A model generated the notes under the pieces. The model searched no databases, was not told the DNA's origin, and saw nothing but the letters and a program-made list of their open reading frames with translations. From an uncultured Chloroflexus sp. (lineage in GTDB: Bacteria; Chloroflexota; Chloroflexia; Chloroflexales; Chloroflexaceae): a stretch of 49,282 nucleotides of DNA. The stretch is taken from assembly GCF_937129525.1 (NCBI RefSeq), contig NZ_CAKZNK010000155.1, positions 1-49,282 on the forward strand, read 5' to 3'. Numbering within the stretch: position 1 is the stretch's first letter; each line of letters starts with the position of its first letter. The translations under genes and the position numbers were made by a program. Below are positions 1-9,965 of this stretch, piece after piece.

Positions 1-630
1 ATCCTTGCTCAAGTCGAGACAGTTAACCTCGATAAAGAAATTATCATCGTTGATGATCATTCAACTGATGAAACGCCGGTCATTTTGGCCGATTTGCTCC
101 GCTCGCGCCCATACCTCACTGTCATACGACATCCCCAAAACCGCGGGAAAGGCGCCGCAGTGCGGAGCGGCTTGGCCCACGCTCGCGGCGAGATTACCAT
201 CATTCAAGACGCCGATCTGGAGTACGATCCGCAAGACTATTACGAACTGGTCAAGCCGATTGCCAGCGGGCGGGTCGATGTCGTCTTCGGCAGCCGCTTC
301 CTCGGTCGCCATACCGGGATGTACTTCTGGAATGCGCTCGGCAATAAGTTCCTCACGTTTTTGACCAATTTTCTCTTCAACTGCTGGATCTCCGATATGG
401 AGACCTGCTACAAAGTAGTGCGCACCGATGTTTTGCGCAGCCTTCAGCTCGAGAGCAACGATTTCCGCATTGAGCCAGAGATCGCGGCAAAAGTGTTGCG
501 ACGTGGCTACCGCATCTATGAAGTGCCGGTGAGTTACCTGGGGCGAACATATGAAGAGGGCAAAAAGATGAAGCCTATCCAGGGCATCTATGCCATCTTT
601 GCCCTCCTGAAGTATCGGTTCTGGATGTAA
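1..630 (+). CDS. GT2 glycosyltransferase, N-terminus cut off
   Basis: The frame is open from base 1, so the first residues lie outside the window; 209 residues are visible. It transfers a sugar from a nucleotide donor, probably on the inner face of the membrane. Visible motifs are [12 protein letters not shown] near the start (nucleotide binding), [11 protein letters not shown], the acidic DADLEYDP metal/donor motif and VFGSRF. The C-terminal part ([20 protein letters not shown]) is typical of short dolichol-phosphate-mannose-synthase-like GT2 enzymes. There is no C-terminal membrane domain, so it is the short soluble form. Family is certain from the motifs; donor and acceptor are unknown. 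The next gene starts 147 bases downstream. Confidence 0.88.
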   Translation: MLAQVETVNLDKEIIIVDDHSTDETPVILADLLRSRPYLTVIRHPQNRGKGAAVRSGLAHARGEITIIQDADLEYDPQDYYELVKPIASGRVDVVFGSRFLGRHTGMYFWNALGNKFLTFLTNFLFNCWISDMETCYKVVRTDVLRSLQLESNDFRIEPEIAAKVLRRGYRIYEVPVSYLGRTYEEGKKMKPIQGIYAIFALLKYRFWM

Positions 631-686
631 TCCGATTGAACAATACTTGTGCAATCAGATAATTTGTGATACAACACTCAGGGAAG

Positions 687-703
687 ACGGGTAAAATACC
701 CGT
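687..703 (+). terminator. Inverted repeat after GT2 gene
   Basis: ACGGGTA and TACCCGT form a perfect 7-bp stem around AAA, 57 bases after the GT2 stop. No T-run follows, so termination is only inferred. A second imperfect GC-rich hairpin (about 728-748, GGGA/TCCC flanked by GCGC arms) lies between it and the next start at 778. Confidence 0.4.
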
Positions 704-777
704 TACCATTCCGCGGAGGGGCGGGCAGCGCGGGATTTTTCCCGGCGCGCTCGCTCTTCATTCGTGATGAGGAACGC

Positions 778-2058
778 ATGCGGATTGCAATGCTGAGTGT
801 TCATAGTAGCCCGCTGGCCCGGCTCGGAAGTAAAGAGGCTGGCGGCATGAATGTCTACGTGCGCGAATTAGCCCGCGAGTTGGGGCAGCGTGGGATTCTC
901 ATTGACATTTTCACCCGTAGCCAGGATCGGACGACACCGACCGTGATACCTCTCGGGCGCGGTGTTCGCCTGGTCAGTCTGCACGCTGGTCCTGCCGCAC
1001 CCTATGACAAGAATTTGCTCTTGACCTACCTGCCCGAATTTGTCAGCCGGGTGCGCTGTTTTGCCGATGGGGAAGATTTGAGTTACGATCTCATCCACAG
1101 CCACTACTGGCTCTCGGGTGAAGCAGCGTTGCGGCTGCGCCGGGTGTGGCGGGCGCCGATTGTGCAGATGTTTCATACGTTGGGCGCAATGAAGAATAGC
1201 GTGGCTCGCTCTGAAGAAGAAGTGGAAACCAGGCGACGAATTGTCATCGAGCGACGGTTGATGCGCGAGGTAGATGCGGTAGTGGCCGCTACTCCGCTCG
1301 ACCGGGCACAGATGGTCTGGCACTATGGCGCTGATGCTAGCCGGATCAGGGTCATTCCGTGTGGGGTAGACTTACGTCGGTTTCAGCCGGGCGATCGGGC
1401 AGCGGCGCGCGCCGAATTGGGGCTGTCTGATGATACCATTCTGCTGGTTTGTGTTGGCCGCATCGAGCCACTCAAAGGCATGGATGCCTTGATTCGGGCA
1501 GCCGCGCGCCTCTTGAACCAATACCCTCACTGGCGCGATCGGTTGCAGGTGATGCTGATCGGCGGCGATGATGAACGACAATCGGCGCGCTGGAATAACG
1601 AACAACGTCGCCTCGATGCGCTGCGCCGCGAGCTGGGTATCGCAGCGCAGGTACGCTTCGTCGGCGCGCAGCCACAAGAGCGCTTGCCGCTGTACTATGT
1701 GGCCGCCGATGTTGTAGCCGCGCCATCGCATTACGAATCGTTTGGTCTGGCAGCGCTCGAAGCGCTGGCCTGTGGCGCCGCAGTGGTGGCGTCGAATGTC
1801 GGTGGATTGGCACTGACGATAGAGGATCGACGCAATGGTTTGCTGGTGCCACCTGACGATGATGCAACGCTGGCCGCGCAGATTGAGCGAATCCTGACCG
1901 ATGCAGCGCTGGCCGCGCGGCTGCGATCGGCGGCAGTAGAGCGCGCGGCTGAATATGGCTGGCCGGCAATTGCCCGCCGTGTTGCCATCCTCTACGATGA
2001 ATTGGTGGCAACAAATGCAGCAGTCTGGTCGGCACAGCGATTGGTGCGAGTATCGTGA
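778..2058 (+). CDS. GT4 glycosyltransferase (MshA/sucrose-phosphate-synthase-like)
   Basis: 426 residues, two-domain GT-B fold. The N-terminal acceptor domain begins with HSSPLARLGSKEAGGMNVYV, the pattern of MshA-like and sucrose-synthase-like GT4 enzymes, where GG contacts the donor phosphate. The C-terminal donor domain carries VGRIEPLKGMDALI and HYESFGLAALEALACG, the EX7E signature of retaining GT4 enzymes. The ATG at 778 follows GATGAGGA. The last four bases overlap the start of the MFS gene, indicating translational coupling. The substrate cannot be deduced; a role in glycolipid, exopolysaccharide or glycoside synthesis is plausible. Confidence 0.88.
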   Translation: MRIAMLSVHSSPLARLGSKEAGGMNVYVRELARELGQRGILIDIFTRSQDRTTPTVIPLGRGVRLVSLHAGPAAPYDKNLLLTYLPEFVSRVRCFADGEDLSYDLIHSHYWLSGEAALRLRRVWRAPIVQMFHTLGAMKNSVARSEEEVETRRRIVIERRLMREVDAVVAATPLDRAQMVWHYGADASRIRVIPCGVDLRRFQPGDRAAARAELGLSDDTILLVCVGRIEPLKGMDALIRAAARLLNQYPHWRDRLQVMLIGGDDERQSARWNNEQRRLDALRRELGIAAQVRFVGAQPQERLPLYYVAADVVAAPSHYESFGLAALEALACGAAVVASNVGGLALTIEDRRNGLLVPPDDDATLAAQIERILTDAALAARLRSAAVERAAEYGWPAIARRVAILYDELVATNAAVWSAQRLVRVS

Positions 2059-3218
2059 GTAGAACACGAGCACTATTCATTGTTGGCGCACTCTATCTGG
2101 GCGTCGGCTGGATATTGTCAGCTATTGGACCAAGCCTGCCTGGGCTGGCAGCGCAGGTCGGCCACGAAGTAACCGACCTGGGCGCTATCTTTACCGCGTT
2201 TTCGCTCGGTGGAGTGCTGGCATCGATCGGCGTGGGAACTGCTATTGAGCGCTGGGGTATGCGAACCGTGATCGCGACCGGCGCAGGGCTGATGGGTAGC
2301 GGCATGCTGCTGACCGGATTTAGCCCTTTTTTGACTGGTATGCTGGCCGGAACCTTATTGGCCGGCTTTGGCTATGGCGGTATGCTGGCCGGTGGTAATC
2401 TCTTGATTGCGCGACTGTATCACGGCGCTGCCGGGGCAATCAATGCGCTTAACCTCTTTTTCAGCGTAGGGTCAATCGGCGGCCCGTTGCTGGTAGCGGC
2501 GATGATCGCCCTCATCAACCGCCCCCAAGCTGCCATCTGGTTCGGCGCAATGCTCATGCTGGCCCTGGTCTGGCCAACCATTCGCTTGCGCGAACCAATT
2601 CAGGCTCCAGTGGCGCAGATGGCAGGCGCGCCGCGCTGGCTGGCAGCAGTGATGTTTGGCTTGCTGATGTTTACCTACATCGGCACTGAGATCGGTATCG
2701 GCGGCTGGATCACATTAATCCTGGAGCGAGGCGCCGGCCTTGCTGCTCCGGTAGCTGCTCTCAGCACCAGTCTCTTTTGGGGAATGTTAACCATTGGTCG
2801 GCTGGCGGCAACTGTCTGGGGCGATCGGATTGGGCCGCTGCGCACGCTGTTACTGTGTATCAGCGGACTTGGATCGGGTGGTATCCTCTTGACGCTGGGA
2901 TCACACCAGACAGAACTCGCCCTGGCAGCAGTGGCGCTGATGGGCCTGGCCTGTGGACCAATCTTCCCCACCACTATGTTGATGATCACCCACGCAGCCG
3001 GGCGCAGCGGCGCTGCGCTCAGCCTGGCCCTGACGATTGGCACCGGCGGCGGCCTGTTTCTGCCAGCACTGTTTGGGTTGTTGATCGGCTGGTTTGGCCC
3101 GGCAACTGGCTCGCTACTGGTCGTTGTTGACGCAAGTTTGATGCTGGTGATGCTCATCATAGCGCGCCGTGGTATGATGCGTTCGCCAGCATTCGCAGAA
3201 TCCTCGGCAAGACCATAA
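2055..3218 (+). CDS. MFS transporter
   Basis: 387 residues with about twelve hydrophobic segments in two halves, the usual MFS length. The loop GTAIERWGMRTVIATGAG between helices 2 and 3 matches the MFS motif A region, and WGDRIGPLRTLLL repeats it in the second half. The GTG start overlaps the preceding TGA (GTGA), so translation is coupled to the glycosyltransferase. It is followed after 39 bases by pxpA. Substrate unknown; efflux of a glycosylated product (by the upstream gene) or uptake of a pyroglutamate-like substrate (by the downstream genes) are only context guesses. Confidence 0.85.
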   Translation: MSRTRALFIVGALYLGVGWILSAIGPSLPGLAAQVGHEVTDLGAIFTAFSLGGVLASIGVGTAIERWGMRTVIATGAGLMGSGMLLTGFSPFLTGMLAGTLLAGFGYGGMLAGGNLLIARLYHGAAGAINALNLFFSVGSIGGPLLVAAMIALINRPQAAIWFGAMLMLALVWPTIRLREPIQAPVAQMAGAPRWLAAVMFGLLMFTYIGTEIGIGGWITLILERGAGLAAPVAALSTSLFWGMLTIGRLAATVWGDRIGPLRTLLLCISGLGSGGILLTLGSHQTELALAAVALMGLACGPIFPTTMLMITHAAGRSGAALSLALTIGTGGGLFLPALFGLLIGWFGPATGSLLVVVDASLMLVMLIIARRGMMRSPAFAESSARP

Positions 3219-3257
3219 CATCGCTCCTATTGATACGAAAACGCAGGCAACAAACCG

Positions 3258-4019
3258 ATGATCACGATCGATCTCAACTGTGATTGCGGCGAGAGCTACG
3301 GCGCGTTTCAGATCGGTGATGACGATGGCATCCTGCCCTTTGTTAGCTCGGCCAACGTGGCTTGTGGCGGTCACGCTGGCGATCCCCAGGTGATGCGCCG
3401 CACAGTGCGGCGCTGTCGTGAATTAGGGGTAGCAGTAGGCGCTCACCCCGGGTATCCCGATCTGCACGGATTTGGGCGACGGGTATTGCCGATGTCACCC
3501 TCTGAAATCGAAGATTGGGTACTGGGCCAGATCGGCGCACTCGCCGCCATCGCTCGCGCCGAAGGGGTTGAATTGCGCCATGTGAAACCGCATGGCGCGC
3601 TCTACAATGTGGCTGCGCGCGATACTGCCATTGCAACGGCGATTGCTCGCGCCGTTGCCGCATTTAGTCGCAACCTGGCTCTGGTTGGTCTGGCCGGCTC
3701 AGCACTGATCGCAGCCGGTATTGAAGCAGGGCTGCCGGTACTGGCCGAAGCCTTTGCCGATCGAGCCTATGAAGCCGATGGTCGGCTGCGAGATCGTCGC
3801 CATCCCGATGCGTTGATCGTTGAGCCAACAGCCTGCCTGACCCAAACGCTGAGTATCGTCCGGGATAGAGTGGTGATCGCTCAGGACGGCACTCCGGTGC
3901 CGTTGCAGGCCGATACTATCTGCCTGCACAGCGACACACCGGGAGCCGCAGCGCGCGCCGCCATTCTGCGACAAGGATTAACGGCAGCAGGCATTAGCGT
4001 GCGAGCGCCTGAACGATGA
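3258..4019 (+). CDS. pxpA: 5-oxoprolinase subunit PxpA (LamB/YcsF family)
   Basis: 253 residues, normal length for the family. It is the subunit of the bacterial ATP-dependent 5-oxoprolinase, which opens 5-oxoproline (pyroglutamate) to glutamate in the cytoplasm. Diagnostic motifs are [13 protein letters not shown] at the N-terminus, [35 protein letters not shown] and [12 protein letters not shown]. The stop overlaps the pxpB start by four bases, and pxpC follows, giving the complete ABC set. A damage-repair role for spontaneously formed pyroglutamate is established for this trio. Confidence 0.94.
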   Translation: MITIDLNCDCGESYGAFQIGDDDGILPFVSSANVACGGHAGDPQVMRRTVRRCRELGVAVGAHPGYPDLHGFGRRVLPMSPSEIEDWVLGQIGALAAIARAEGVELRHVKPHGALYNVAARDTAIATAIARAVAAFSRNLALVGLAGSALIAAGIEAGLPVLAEAFADRAYEADGRLRDRRHPDALIVEPTACLTQTLSIVRDRVVIAQDGTPVPLQADTICLHSDTPGAAARAAILRQGLTAAGISVRAPER

Positions 4020-4657
4020 GCGGATGGATCGATCTAATGGGAGAAGCGGCCCTGCTGGTGCGCTGGCCGGCCACGATCGCCGCAGCCGGCGCACCGTTGG
4101 CAGCAATGGCTGTGTTGCAACGTGATCCATTGCCGGGTGTGATCGATCTGGTGCCGGCAATCGACTCGCTCCTGGTCTGTTTTGATCCGCTGACCACTGA
4201 TTATGAGCGGCTCAGCGCCCGGCTAACCGAGCTGGCAAGACAACCGCCATTAGCTGCTTTGCCGGCAGGACGCGAGTTTGTCATCCCGGTGCGCTACGGT
4301 GGCGAAGATGGCCCCGATCTGGTAGAGGTGGCCGAACGAACAGGGCTTACCCCTGCCGAAGTGATCTCGCTCCACACTGCAACTGAGCAGCGGGTCATTA
4401 TGATCGGTTTTGCCCCCGGCTACCCCTACCTGGGCTGGCTACCACCGCTGTTACATCTCCCCCGCCGCGCAACCCCACGAGTAGCGGTACCGGCTGGCTC
4501 GGTAGCTATTGCTGCCGGTATGACCGGGATCTATCCAACCACGCTACCCGGAGGCTGGCACCTGATTGGACGCACCACAGTGCAGTTGTTTGATCCAGCC
4601 GCCGATCCTCCAGCGCTGCTCCAGCCGGGAGATCGGGTGCGATTTGTCGCCTTGTAG
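4016..4657 (+). CDS. pxpB: 5-oxoprolinase subunit PxpB (KipI-like)
   Basis: 213 residues. Family motifs are the central [13 protein letters not shown] and the C-terminal [15 protein letters not shown] and [15 protein letters not shown], as in KipI/PxpB. It pairs with PxpC to form the ATP-dependent part of 5-oxoprolinase. ATG overlaps the pxpA stop (ATGA). In Bacillus subtilis the homologue KipI was described as an inhibitor of the sporulation kinase KinA; the enzyme role is the more general one and fits here because pxpA is present. Confidence 0.93.
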   Translation: MSGWIDLMGEAALLVRWPATIAAAGAPLAAMAVLQRDPLPGVIDLVPAIDSLLVCFDPLTTDYERLSARLTELARQPPLAALPAGREFVIPVRYGGEDGPDLVEVAERTGLTPAEVISLHTATEQRVIMIGFAPGYPYLGWLPPLLHLPRRATPRVAVPAGSVAIAAGMTGIYPTTLPGGWHLIGRTTVQLFDPAADPPALLQPGDRVRFVAL

Positions 4658-4711
4658 AGCCAACCAGACATCGATGCACAGCAGCTATGACACTGGAATG
4701 GCGGGACACAA

Positions 4712-5713
4712 ATGGGTTCACTACCAGAGACGGCTGTTATCGAAGTTATTGCCGGCGGTCCGCTGCTCACAATCCAAGACGGCGGACGGCTGACAGCGCG
4801 GCGCTACGGCGTACCGGTTGGGGGGGCGATGGATCGGTTTGCGCTGGCAGCGGCTAACCGATTGGTTGGCAACTCGTTAAACGCGCCGGCACTGGAGTTA
4901 ACCGCTGGCGGTATTCAGCTCCGTTTTGGCGCGCGGATGACCATTGCGCTTACCGGCGCTGATGTACAGGCTCACCTCGATGGCACTCCTCTGGCGCCCT
5001 GGCAGAGTGTGCTTGTGCCGGCTGGCAGCACACTAAGCCTGCACGGACGACGCGGAATGTGGGGCGGACGGAACTATTTAGCGGTGGCAGGCGAACTGGC
5101 TGCTGAGTGGGCAATCGGGAGCGCCAGCACCTGTCTGGCCGGCGGTTTTGGCGGATATGAAGGGCGCGCCTTACGGAGCGGTGATCGAATTCCCGTCCGC
5201 CCACGCCTGGGCACGGTAGTGGAAGGAGTGCGCTGGTGGCCCGCGGATCGCCGTCCTTCGTACCGCGCGCAGCCGTGCCTGCGGGTACTGCCAGGACCAC
5301 AACGCTCGGTACTACCTGAAGCATGGGAAAAACTACTGAGCGCAACCTTCCAGATCGATCAAGCTGCGAGTCGCCAGGGCTATCGATTGAGTGGCGCTCT
5401 CCTGCCAGCGCGCGACCTCTCGCTCCCATCATTTGGCGTCGTACCAGGAGCAATTCAGCTTCCTCCTGACGGACAGCCGATCTTGCTGATGGCCGATGCC
5501 CAAACGACCGGTGGCTATCCGGTCATTGCCGTCGTGATTGGGGCCGATCTGCCACTGGCCGCACAACTGTTACCCGGCGATCAACTCAGCTTCACCGAAA
5601 CAGACCTGACAACCGCACAGGCGGCATTGGCCCAGCAGTCAGCATGGCTGACTACCGGGCCAGAAGACGACGAAGCTGACTGGTTACTATCGCAAGCCGG
5701 AGCCATTGGCTAA
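4712..5713 (+). CDS. pxpC: 5-oxoprolinase subunit PxpC (KipA-like)
   Basis: 333 residues, biotin-dependent-carboxylase-like (KipA/AHS2) fold. Diagnostic segments: TIQDGGRLTARRYGVPVGGA, MDRFALAAANRLVGN, LTAGGIQLRFGA and the C-terminal ADAQTTGGYPVIAVV. It works with PxpB in ATP-dependent ring opening of 5-oxoproline. The chosen ATG lies 54 bases after pxpB and follows a GGCGGGA ribosome site. It ends the operon, only six bases from the stop of the convergent membrane-protein gene. Confidence 0.92.
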   Translation: MGSLPETAVIEVIAGGPLLTIQDGGRLTARRYGVPVGGAMDRFALAAANRLVGNSLNAPALELTAGGIQLRFGARMTIALTGADVQAHLDGTPLAPWQSVLVPAGSTLSLHGRRGMWGGRNYLAVAGELAAEWAIGSASTCLAGGFGGYEGRALRSGDRIPVRPRLGTVVEGVRWWPADRRPSYRAQPCLRVLPGPQRSVLPEAWEKLLSATFQIDQAASRQGYRLSGALLPARDLSLPSFGVVPGAIQLPPDGQPILLMADAQTTGGYPVIAVVIGADLPLAAQLLPGDQLSFTETDLTTAQAALAQQSAWLTTGPEDDEADWLLSQAGAIG

Positions 5714-5719
5714 CGACTG

Positions 5720-6127
5720 CTACACCATGCGCGCAAACATCGCAATCAGTACATTACTTAGCACTAATACCAGGATGATTCCCAACGCCACCGGCCCAGC
5801 CCAACGCTGAAGGCGAGCCAACGGATTGCGCACTCCGAAGAAGATATGACCAACAATAGCCGTCACCAGGCCTAAAAGGGGATGCAAAATAAAAGGGAAA
5901 CTGAGGAAATAGGTGATACCGGCAAAGATCCCGGCCAACCAATAGATCAAACCTAGCGTCGCCTGAATATCGATCAGCACAGGGAAGACCCGCGTAACCA
6001 GATTTCGCGGCGCATTGGGTCGGTAGGTAAAAGCCAGATACACGGCTGCAACGACGATCAAAACCGACAACACCTCGCGACCAAAGATGGCATGAATTTG
6101 CCGAATAGTGGCAAAGATGGGATCCAT
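5720..6127 (-). CDS. Small four-helix membrane protein
   Basis: 135 residues from the ATG at 6127, preceded by GGAGCT at good spacing; an in-frame upstream start would add 14 residues but has no ribosome site. Four hydrophobic segments are visible: EVLSVLIVVAAVYLAF, VFPVLIDIQATLGLIYWLAG, the segment around SFPFILHPLLGLVTAIVGH, and GPVALGIILVLVLSNVLIA. No catalytic motif was seen and I do not recognise the family beyond an integral membrane protein. It is convergent with pxpC and transcribed in the same direction as the large regulator upstream (217 bases away). Confidence 0.75.
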   Translation of the reverse strand: MDPIFATIRQIHAIFGREVLSVLIVVAAVYLAFTYRPNAPRNLVTRVFPVLIDIQATLGLIYWLAGIFAGITYFLSFPFILHPLLGLVTAIVGHIFFGVRNPLARLQRWAGPVALGIILVLVLSNVLIAMFARMV

Positions 6128-6344
6128 AAAAGACAGCTCCGTGATGCAATTGCGTGAATGCGACGGCATTCAGGTCGGTCTGCAAGCAGGCAACATCCTG
6201 GGCAAAGTAGAACGATGTCGGAAACGTTGCCAGCTAGCGCGCGCGATCACCGATTCAACTCACGCTACGAACACATGATCGCTACCAGCCCAACCAGGCA
6301 AACTTCGCCCGGCAGTAGTATCGTACAAATCTTCACAATGGATG

Positions 6345-9300
6345 TCAAATCGCTTCATTCTGTCGAACGCGATGATAGAGAGCTTCAGTTTCGGGGAGCG
6401 GCTCGATCCCAAGTTCTTCACGCAGCGCCTGCACACAACGAGTATAAGCCCGCATTGCCTGTGAACGGCTACCGGCGCGAGCGTGAGCGCGCATCAAGAG
6501 CTGGTAAGCCTCTTCGTAGCAGCGATCGCGGCGCAAAACCTGCTCGGCAATCTGGATAGCCTCGTTATGGCGACCATCAGCGCTGAGCTGTTCCGCATAC
6601 GAAATCGCAGTAGCAAGATAACGGGCCAGTAAGCGCTCACGCTCTTCGATCGTCCACGGATCGTAAAGTGACTCGGCGAGGTAATCACCACGGTAGAGTT
6701 GAAGGGCAGCCTGGGCACTACGCCGGGCAAAATCGGGGTCACCGGCAGTTTGGGCGCCACTTGCGCGCAGCTCGAACTCATCGACATCGATCCAGGCGCC
6801 AAACGAAGGGGCAAAGCTGTAGGCCAATCCCTGCCGACGAATAAAGAAGGGGGGCACGCGCGGCGGACGGTGCGGTTCGAGGGCCGCATTCAAGGTATTG
6901 AGGGTTACCTTAAACTGACGTTCGGCAGCCTCGAGATCGGCATCAGGCCAGAGCCAGGCACAAATCTGTTCCCGCTGCACCCAATTGCCGCGCATGGTCA
7001 GCAACAACTGGAAAAGCTGACGGGCCTTTTCGCGTTGCCACTCGCGGGCCTGAATCTCCTGATTACCGCGCCAGACGCGAAATGCGCCCAACATCTGCAC
7101 CCGCAAGGTAAAACCGGGATGATAATCATCAACCGTATCATCCGCCGCGATGGAAGGAAAACCCTGCCGCAGGAGACGGATAGCCGTATCCCGATGAGCC
7201 GGCATCGTTCGCGCGCGCAACAAAAGCGGCACCAGCGCGGCAATATCGCGCGGACCAAACAGACTGGGACCAATCAAAACCTGCTCGTAGCCATGCTCAA
7301 CTGCTTCCCGCATCACCTGATCGATCAGCGGGTCAACATTAGCGGTGCGTCCAGTGCGTAAAGCTGCCAACGCCCGCCACAGATGCACGAGGAATAGGCC
7401 GAAGGTATCGCGACCGGCTTGAAAGCGCTGTTCAGCCTGTTCGAGCCATTCGTGACCACGTGGATCGTCAGCGACGAGCGTTACACTCCCCAGGGCCAGC
7501 AACATCAAGGCAGCCACCCACTCATCACCGGCTGAGGCAGCCAGCAACAACCCTTCACGCGCATCGGCTTCAGCGCGAGCCAGATCACCGGCATGACCGT
7601 GGAGCAACGTCAAACCCAAATAGCCTTCGGCGCGCGTGCGCGGCACCGTCACCTGCTGCAACAGGCGCAGGCCACGGCTGTAATGTTGACGAGTCGTCTG
7701 ATCATCCCCACGAGTAATAAGCTGATAGGCATGGCCGAGGCGCAATTCGGCGAGCGCCTCAGTCACCAGATTGCCGCTTTGTTGCGCTTCAAGCAGCATA
7801 CGATGCGCAAAAGCCAGCGCTTGCGTACCCCCTCCGAGCATGGCGTTAATCAGCGCCAACAGTAACAATGGCTCGCGATGACCGGTAGCGCGAGTCAGCG
7901 GTTGTTCCGACCAGAGGCGTTCTTCGAGCATCTGACGAGCTTCACGCAAGCGACCGGAACGCAACAACAACCGTGGTCGCAGCGTTTCAGCATGGGTTAT
8001 GTAGAGATGGTCGAGACCATGAGCGACAGCCAGCTTTCGCGCTGTCTGTTCGAGGCGCAAACCGATGTCAGCCCGGCCACGATTAGCCCAATTCTCAGCC
8101 TGCATCAACAACAACTCAATTCGTTCGGCAACGCAATGGCGCGGGAGCAGCTTTAGCGCCCGCCGCAACAGATCGGTCGCGGGTGCCGGTTGCACGGTAT
8201 CGAGATAGATTGCAGCCTGACCCCGGAGACAGCGTGATTGACCGAGGCAATCATTTTGAGCCGCAAACGCCCGTTCGGCGCGTCGATACGCCGCTAATGC
8301 CGCTTCCAATCGATTGAGCTGATGGAGCGCAGCCGCCTGGATCTCAACCAGTTCGGGCTGCTCATCAGCCGGTAACACCAGGCGTCGCATCCAATCGAGC
8401 ACCGCTTCGGCGCGCCGTTCGGCGAGTAGAGACCGGGCCAGCGGGAGAAACGTCGTGAAGGCGGCTGGATCGCCGGCGGCAATTTGATGGTACAGCGCGC
8501 TCTCGTGATCACCGCGACGCTGGAAGTAGGCTGCCGCCTGGCGGTGAAGCTGCGGCCATTCCGGATCGGCTGCTGCCCGCCGGGCTAACCAGGCAGCAAT
8601 AATCGGTTGAAAACGCAGACCATGCTCACCAAATGGTTCGACAAAGAGGCGCCGACGGCGCAACTCTGCCATTAACGCTGACGGATCGAGCATCGGATCG
8701 AGCGCAGCGCAGAGATCAGGCTCAAGCCAGCGCAACCCAGCGCTGCGTTGCAAGCACCATCGCAGCGCTGCCGGCAGCGCTGCAAACACCTCTCGATCCA
8801 GATACTCATCAAGGGCCGGCGGAACATGTTCGCGCAATCCCAGAGCACTGCGCCAATCGGCAGCATCGAGTGCGATCCGCAGCGACAGCGCCCAGCCTGC
8901 GCTGAAAGCAAGTAATTCGTCGAAATCGTTTGGCAAAGTGCGTCCGGCCAGTTGCCAGAGGCTAACTGCTTCATCGGACGTAAATGCCAGCTCGCTCGCG
9001 TCGATCAGCACAGCCTCACCGCGCAGCCGCGCCGTGGCGAAAATTGGCGTATCAGGTTCACGTCGGCCTGACAACACGATATGCAAGCGCGGCGGTTGCG
9101 CGACGATGAGACGTTCGATCAGTGCGCGCAAATCGGTCTGCTCATCGATCAGATGAGCATCATCAATAATCAACAGCGTTTCATCATCGAGATCACTGGT
9201 GAGAGCATTGATCAAGCCATCAATCGTCGTCGGAGGACGATCAAACCGAAGTGGTGCTACTCGACTGAACGCTGCCGTCAGATGACGCAAGAGACGGGGA

Positions 9301-9578
9301 GGATCATCAGCAACATCAGCGCGACACCAGGCAGTCGGCCACCCCCCATGCACAGCCAGGGTCGCCAGCGCAACCGTCTTGCCACTGCCAGGTGGGGCGA
9401 CCACGATGGTTAGGGGCACGTCGAGGGCCACCGCCAACCGTTGCTCGACCCGCACCCGACGCGCGCGATACAGGGGGGCAGGCGGAGGCATAAGACGGGG
9501 CCGTAACAGTGATTCGTTGTACTCGCCTGTAACCGCTTGTGATACCATGGAGATGGCAGAGATCACTTGATAGGGCAA
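6345..9578 (-). CDS. STAND ATPase / SARP (BTAD) transcriptional regulator
   Basis: 1077 residues from a TTG start; an ATG eleven codons in (9548) is an equally good start and neither has a strong ribosome site. The N-terminus is a MalT-like NTPase: Walker A APPGSGKT near residues 61-68 and Walker B-like LLIIDDAH. The middle is a long alpha-helical TPR-like region. The C-terminal 250 residues hold an OmpR/SARP winged helix (LRVQMLGAFRVWRGNQEIQ, WQREKARQLFQLLL, WLWPDADLEAAERQFK) and a bacterial transcriptional activation domain (FARRSAQAALQLYRGDYL, LREELGIEPLPETEALY). It thus combines signal-sensing ATPase and DNA binding in reversed order from AfsR. Divergent from the phasin-like gene next to phaAB; target unknown. 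Confidence 0.85.
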   Translation of the reverse strand: MPYQVISAISMVSQAVTGEYNESLLRPRLMPPPAPLYRARRVRVEQRLAVALDVPLTIVVAPPGSGKTVALATLAVHGGWPTAWCRADVADDPPRLLRHLTAAFSRVAPLRFDRPPTTIDGLINALTSDLDDETLLIIDDAHLIDEQTDLRALIERLIVAQPPRLHIVLSGRREPDTPIFATARLRGEAVLIDASELAFTSDEAVSLWQLAGRTLPNDFDELLAFSAGWALSLRIALDAADWRSALGLREHVPPALDEYLDREVFAALPAALRWCLQRSAGLRWLEPDLCAALDPMLDPSALMAELRRRRLFVEPFGEHGLRFQPIIAAWLARRAAADPEWPQLHRQAAAYFQRRGDHESALYHQIAAGDPAAFTTFLPLARSLLAERRAEAVLDWMRRLVLPADEQPELVEIQAAALHQLNRLEAALAAYRRAERAFAAQNDCLGQSRCLRGQAAIYLDTVQPAPATDLLRRALKLLPRHCVAERIELLLMQAENWANRGRADIGLRLEQTARKLAVAHGLDHLYITHAETLRPRLLLRSGRLREARQMLEERLWSEQPLTRATGHREPLLLLALINAMLGGGTQALAFAHRMLLEAQQSGNLVTEALAELRLGHAYQLITRGDDQTTRQHYSRGLRLLQQVTVPRTRAEGYLGLTLLHGHAGDLARAEADAREGLLLAASAGDEWVAALMLLALGSVTLVADDPRGHEWLEQAEQRFQAGRDTFGLFLVHLWRALAALRTGRTANVDPLIDQVMREAVEHGYEQVLIGPSLFGPRDIAALVPLLLRARTMPAHRDTAIRLLRQGFPSIAADDTVDDYHPGFTLRVQMLGAFRVWRGNQEIQAREWQREKARQLFQLLLTMRGNWVQREQICAWLWPDADLEAAERQFKVTLNTLNAALEPHRPPRVPPFFIRRQGLAYSFAPSFGAWIDVDEFELRASGAQTAGDPDFARRSAQAALQLYRGDYLAESLYDPWTIEERERLLARYLATAISYAEQLSADGRHNEAIQIAEQVLRRDRCYEEAYQLLMRAHARAGSRSQAMRAYTRCVQALREELGIEPLPETEALYHRVRQNEAI

Positions 9579-9633
9579 GGGTTGTTATTGCCCTCGTTAT
9601 TGCTGTCGCCTATTGTACACAGGGCCAGATACA

Positions 9634-9939
9634 ATGTCGAACCACGAAGAACACGATCGCCAGCCATCATTTTCGCAGGGAACACAGGTGCCAGATCTAA
9701 CCGACCCCATGTTTCAGTCATTGCGCGCATGGAACGAATTGCTTGCCGCCAGCACCGATATGGCTTTCGACATCGTGCTCAAAAACTGGGACTACAGTCG
9801 TAGCCTGCGTCATTCCACTGAGCAAGCGGTTGCCGACGCTATTCGCACACAACAACGTCTCAGTCAAGAGATGATGCAGGCGTGGCAAGGATATGTCGGC
9901 GATATTCAATCCATTATCAAGCGGATGCGTAAGCCATAA
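9634..9939 (+). CDS. Short helical protein, phasin candidate
   Basis: 101 residues from ATG 9634. Nearly all predicted helix, with aromatic and amphipathic stretches (MFQSLRAWNELLAASTDMAF, AIRTQQRLSQEMMQAWQGYV) and a basic tail IIKRMRKP. This pattern resembles phasins, the small proteins that coat polyhydroxyalkanoate granules, and the gene is convergent with phaB-phaA, whose stop lies 26 bases away. The first 20 residues are polar and low in structure. The phasin call rests on composition and neighbourhood only; no signature motif is present. It could equally be an unrelated small coiled-coil protein. Confidence 0.55.
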   Translation: MSNHEEHDRQPSFSQGTQVPDLTDPMFQSLRAWNELLAASTDMAFDIVLKNWDYSRSLRHSTEQAVADAIRTQQRLSQEMMQAWQGYVGDIQSIIKRMRKP

Positions 9940-9965
9940 CTGGCACGCTCATCGCAATGGACTGA

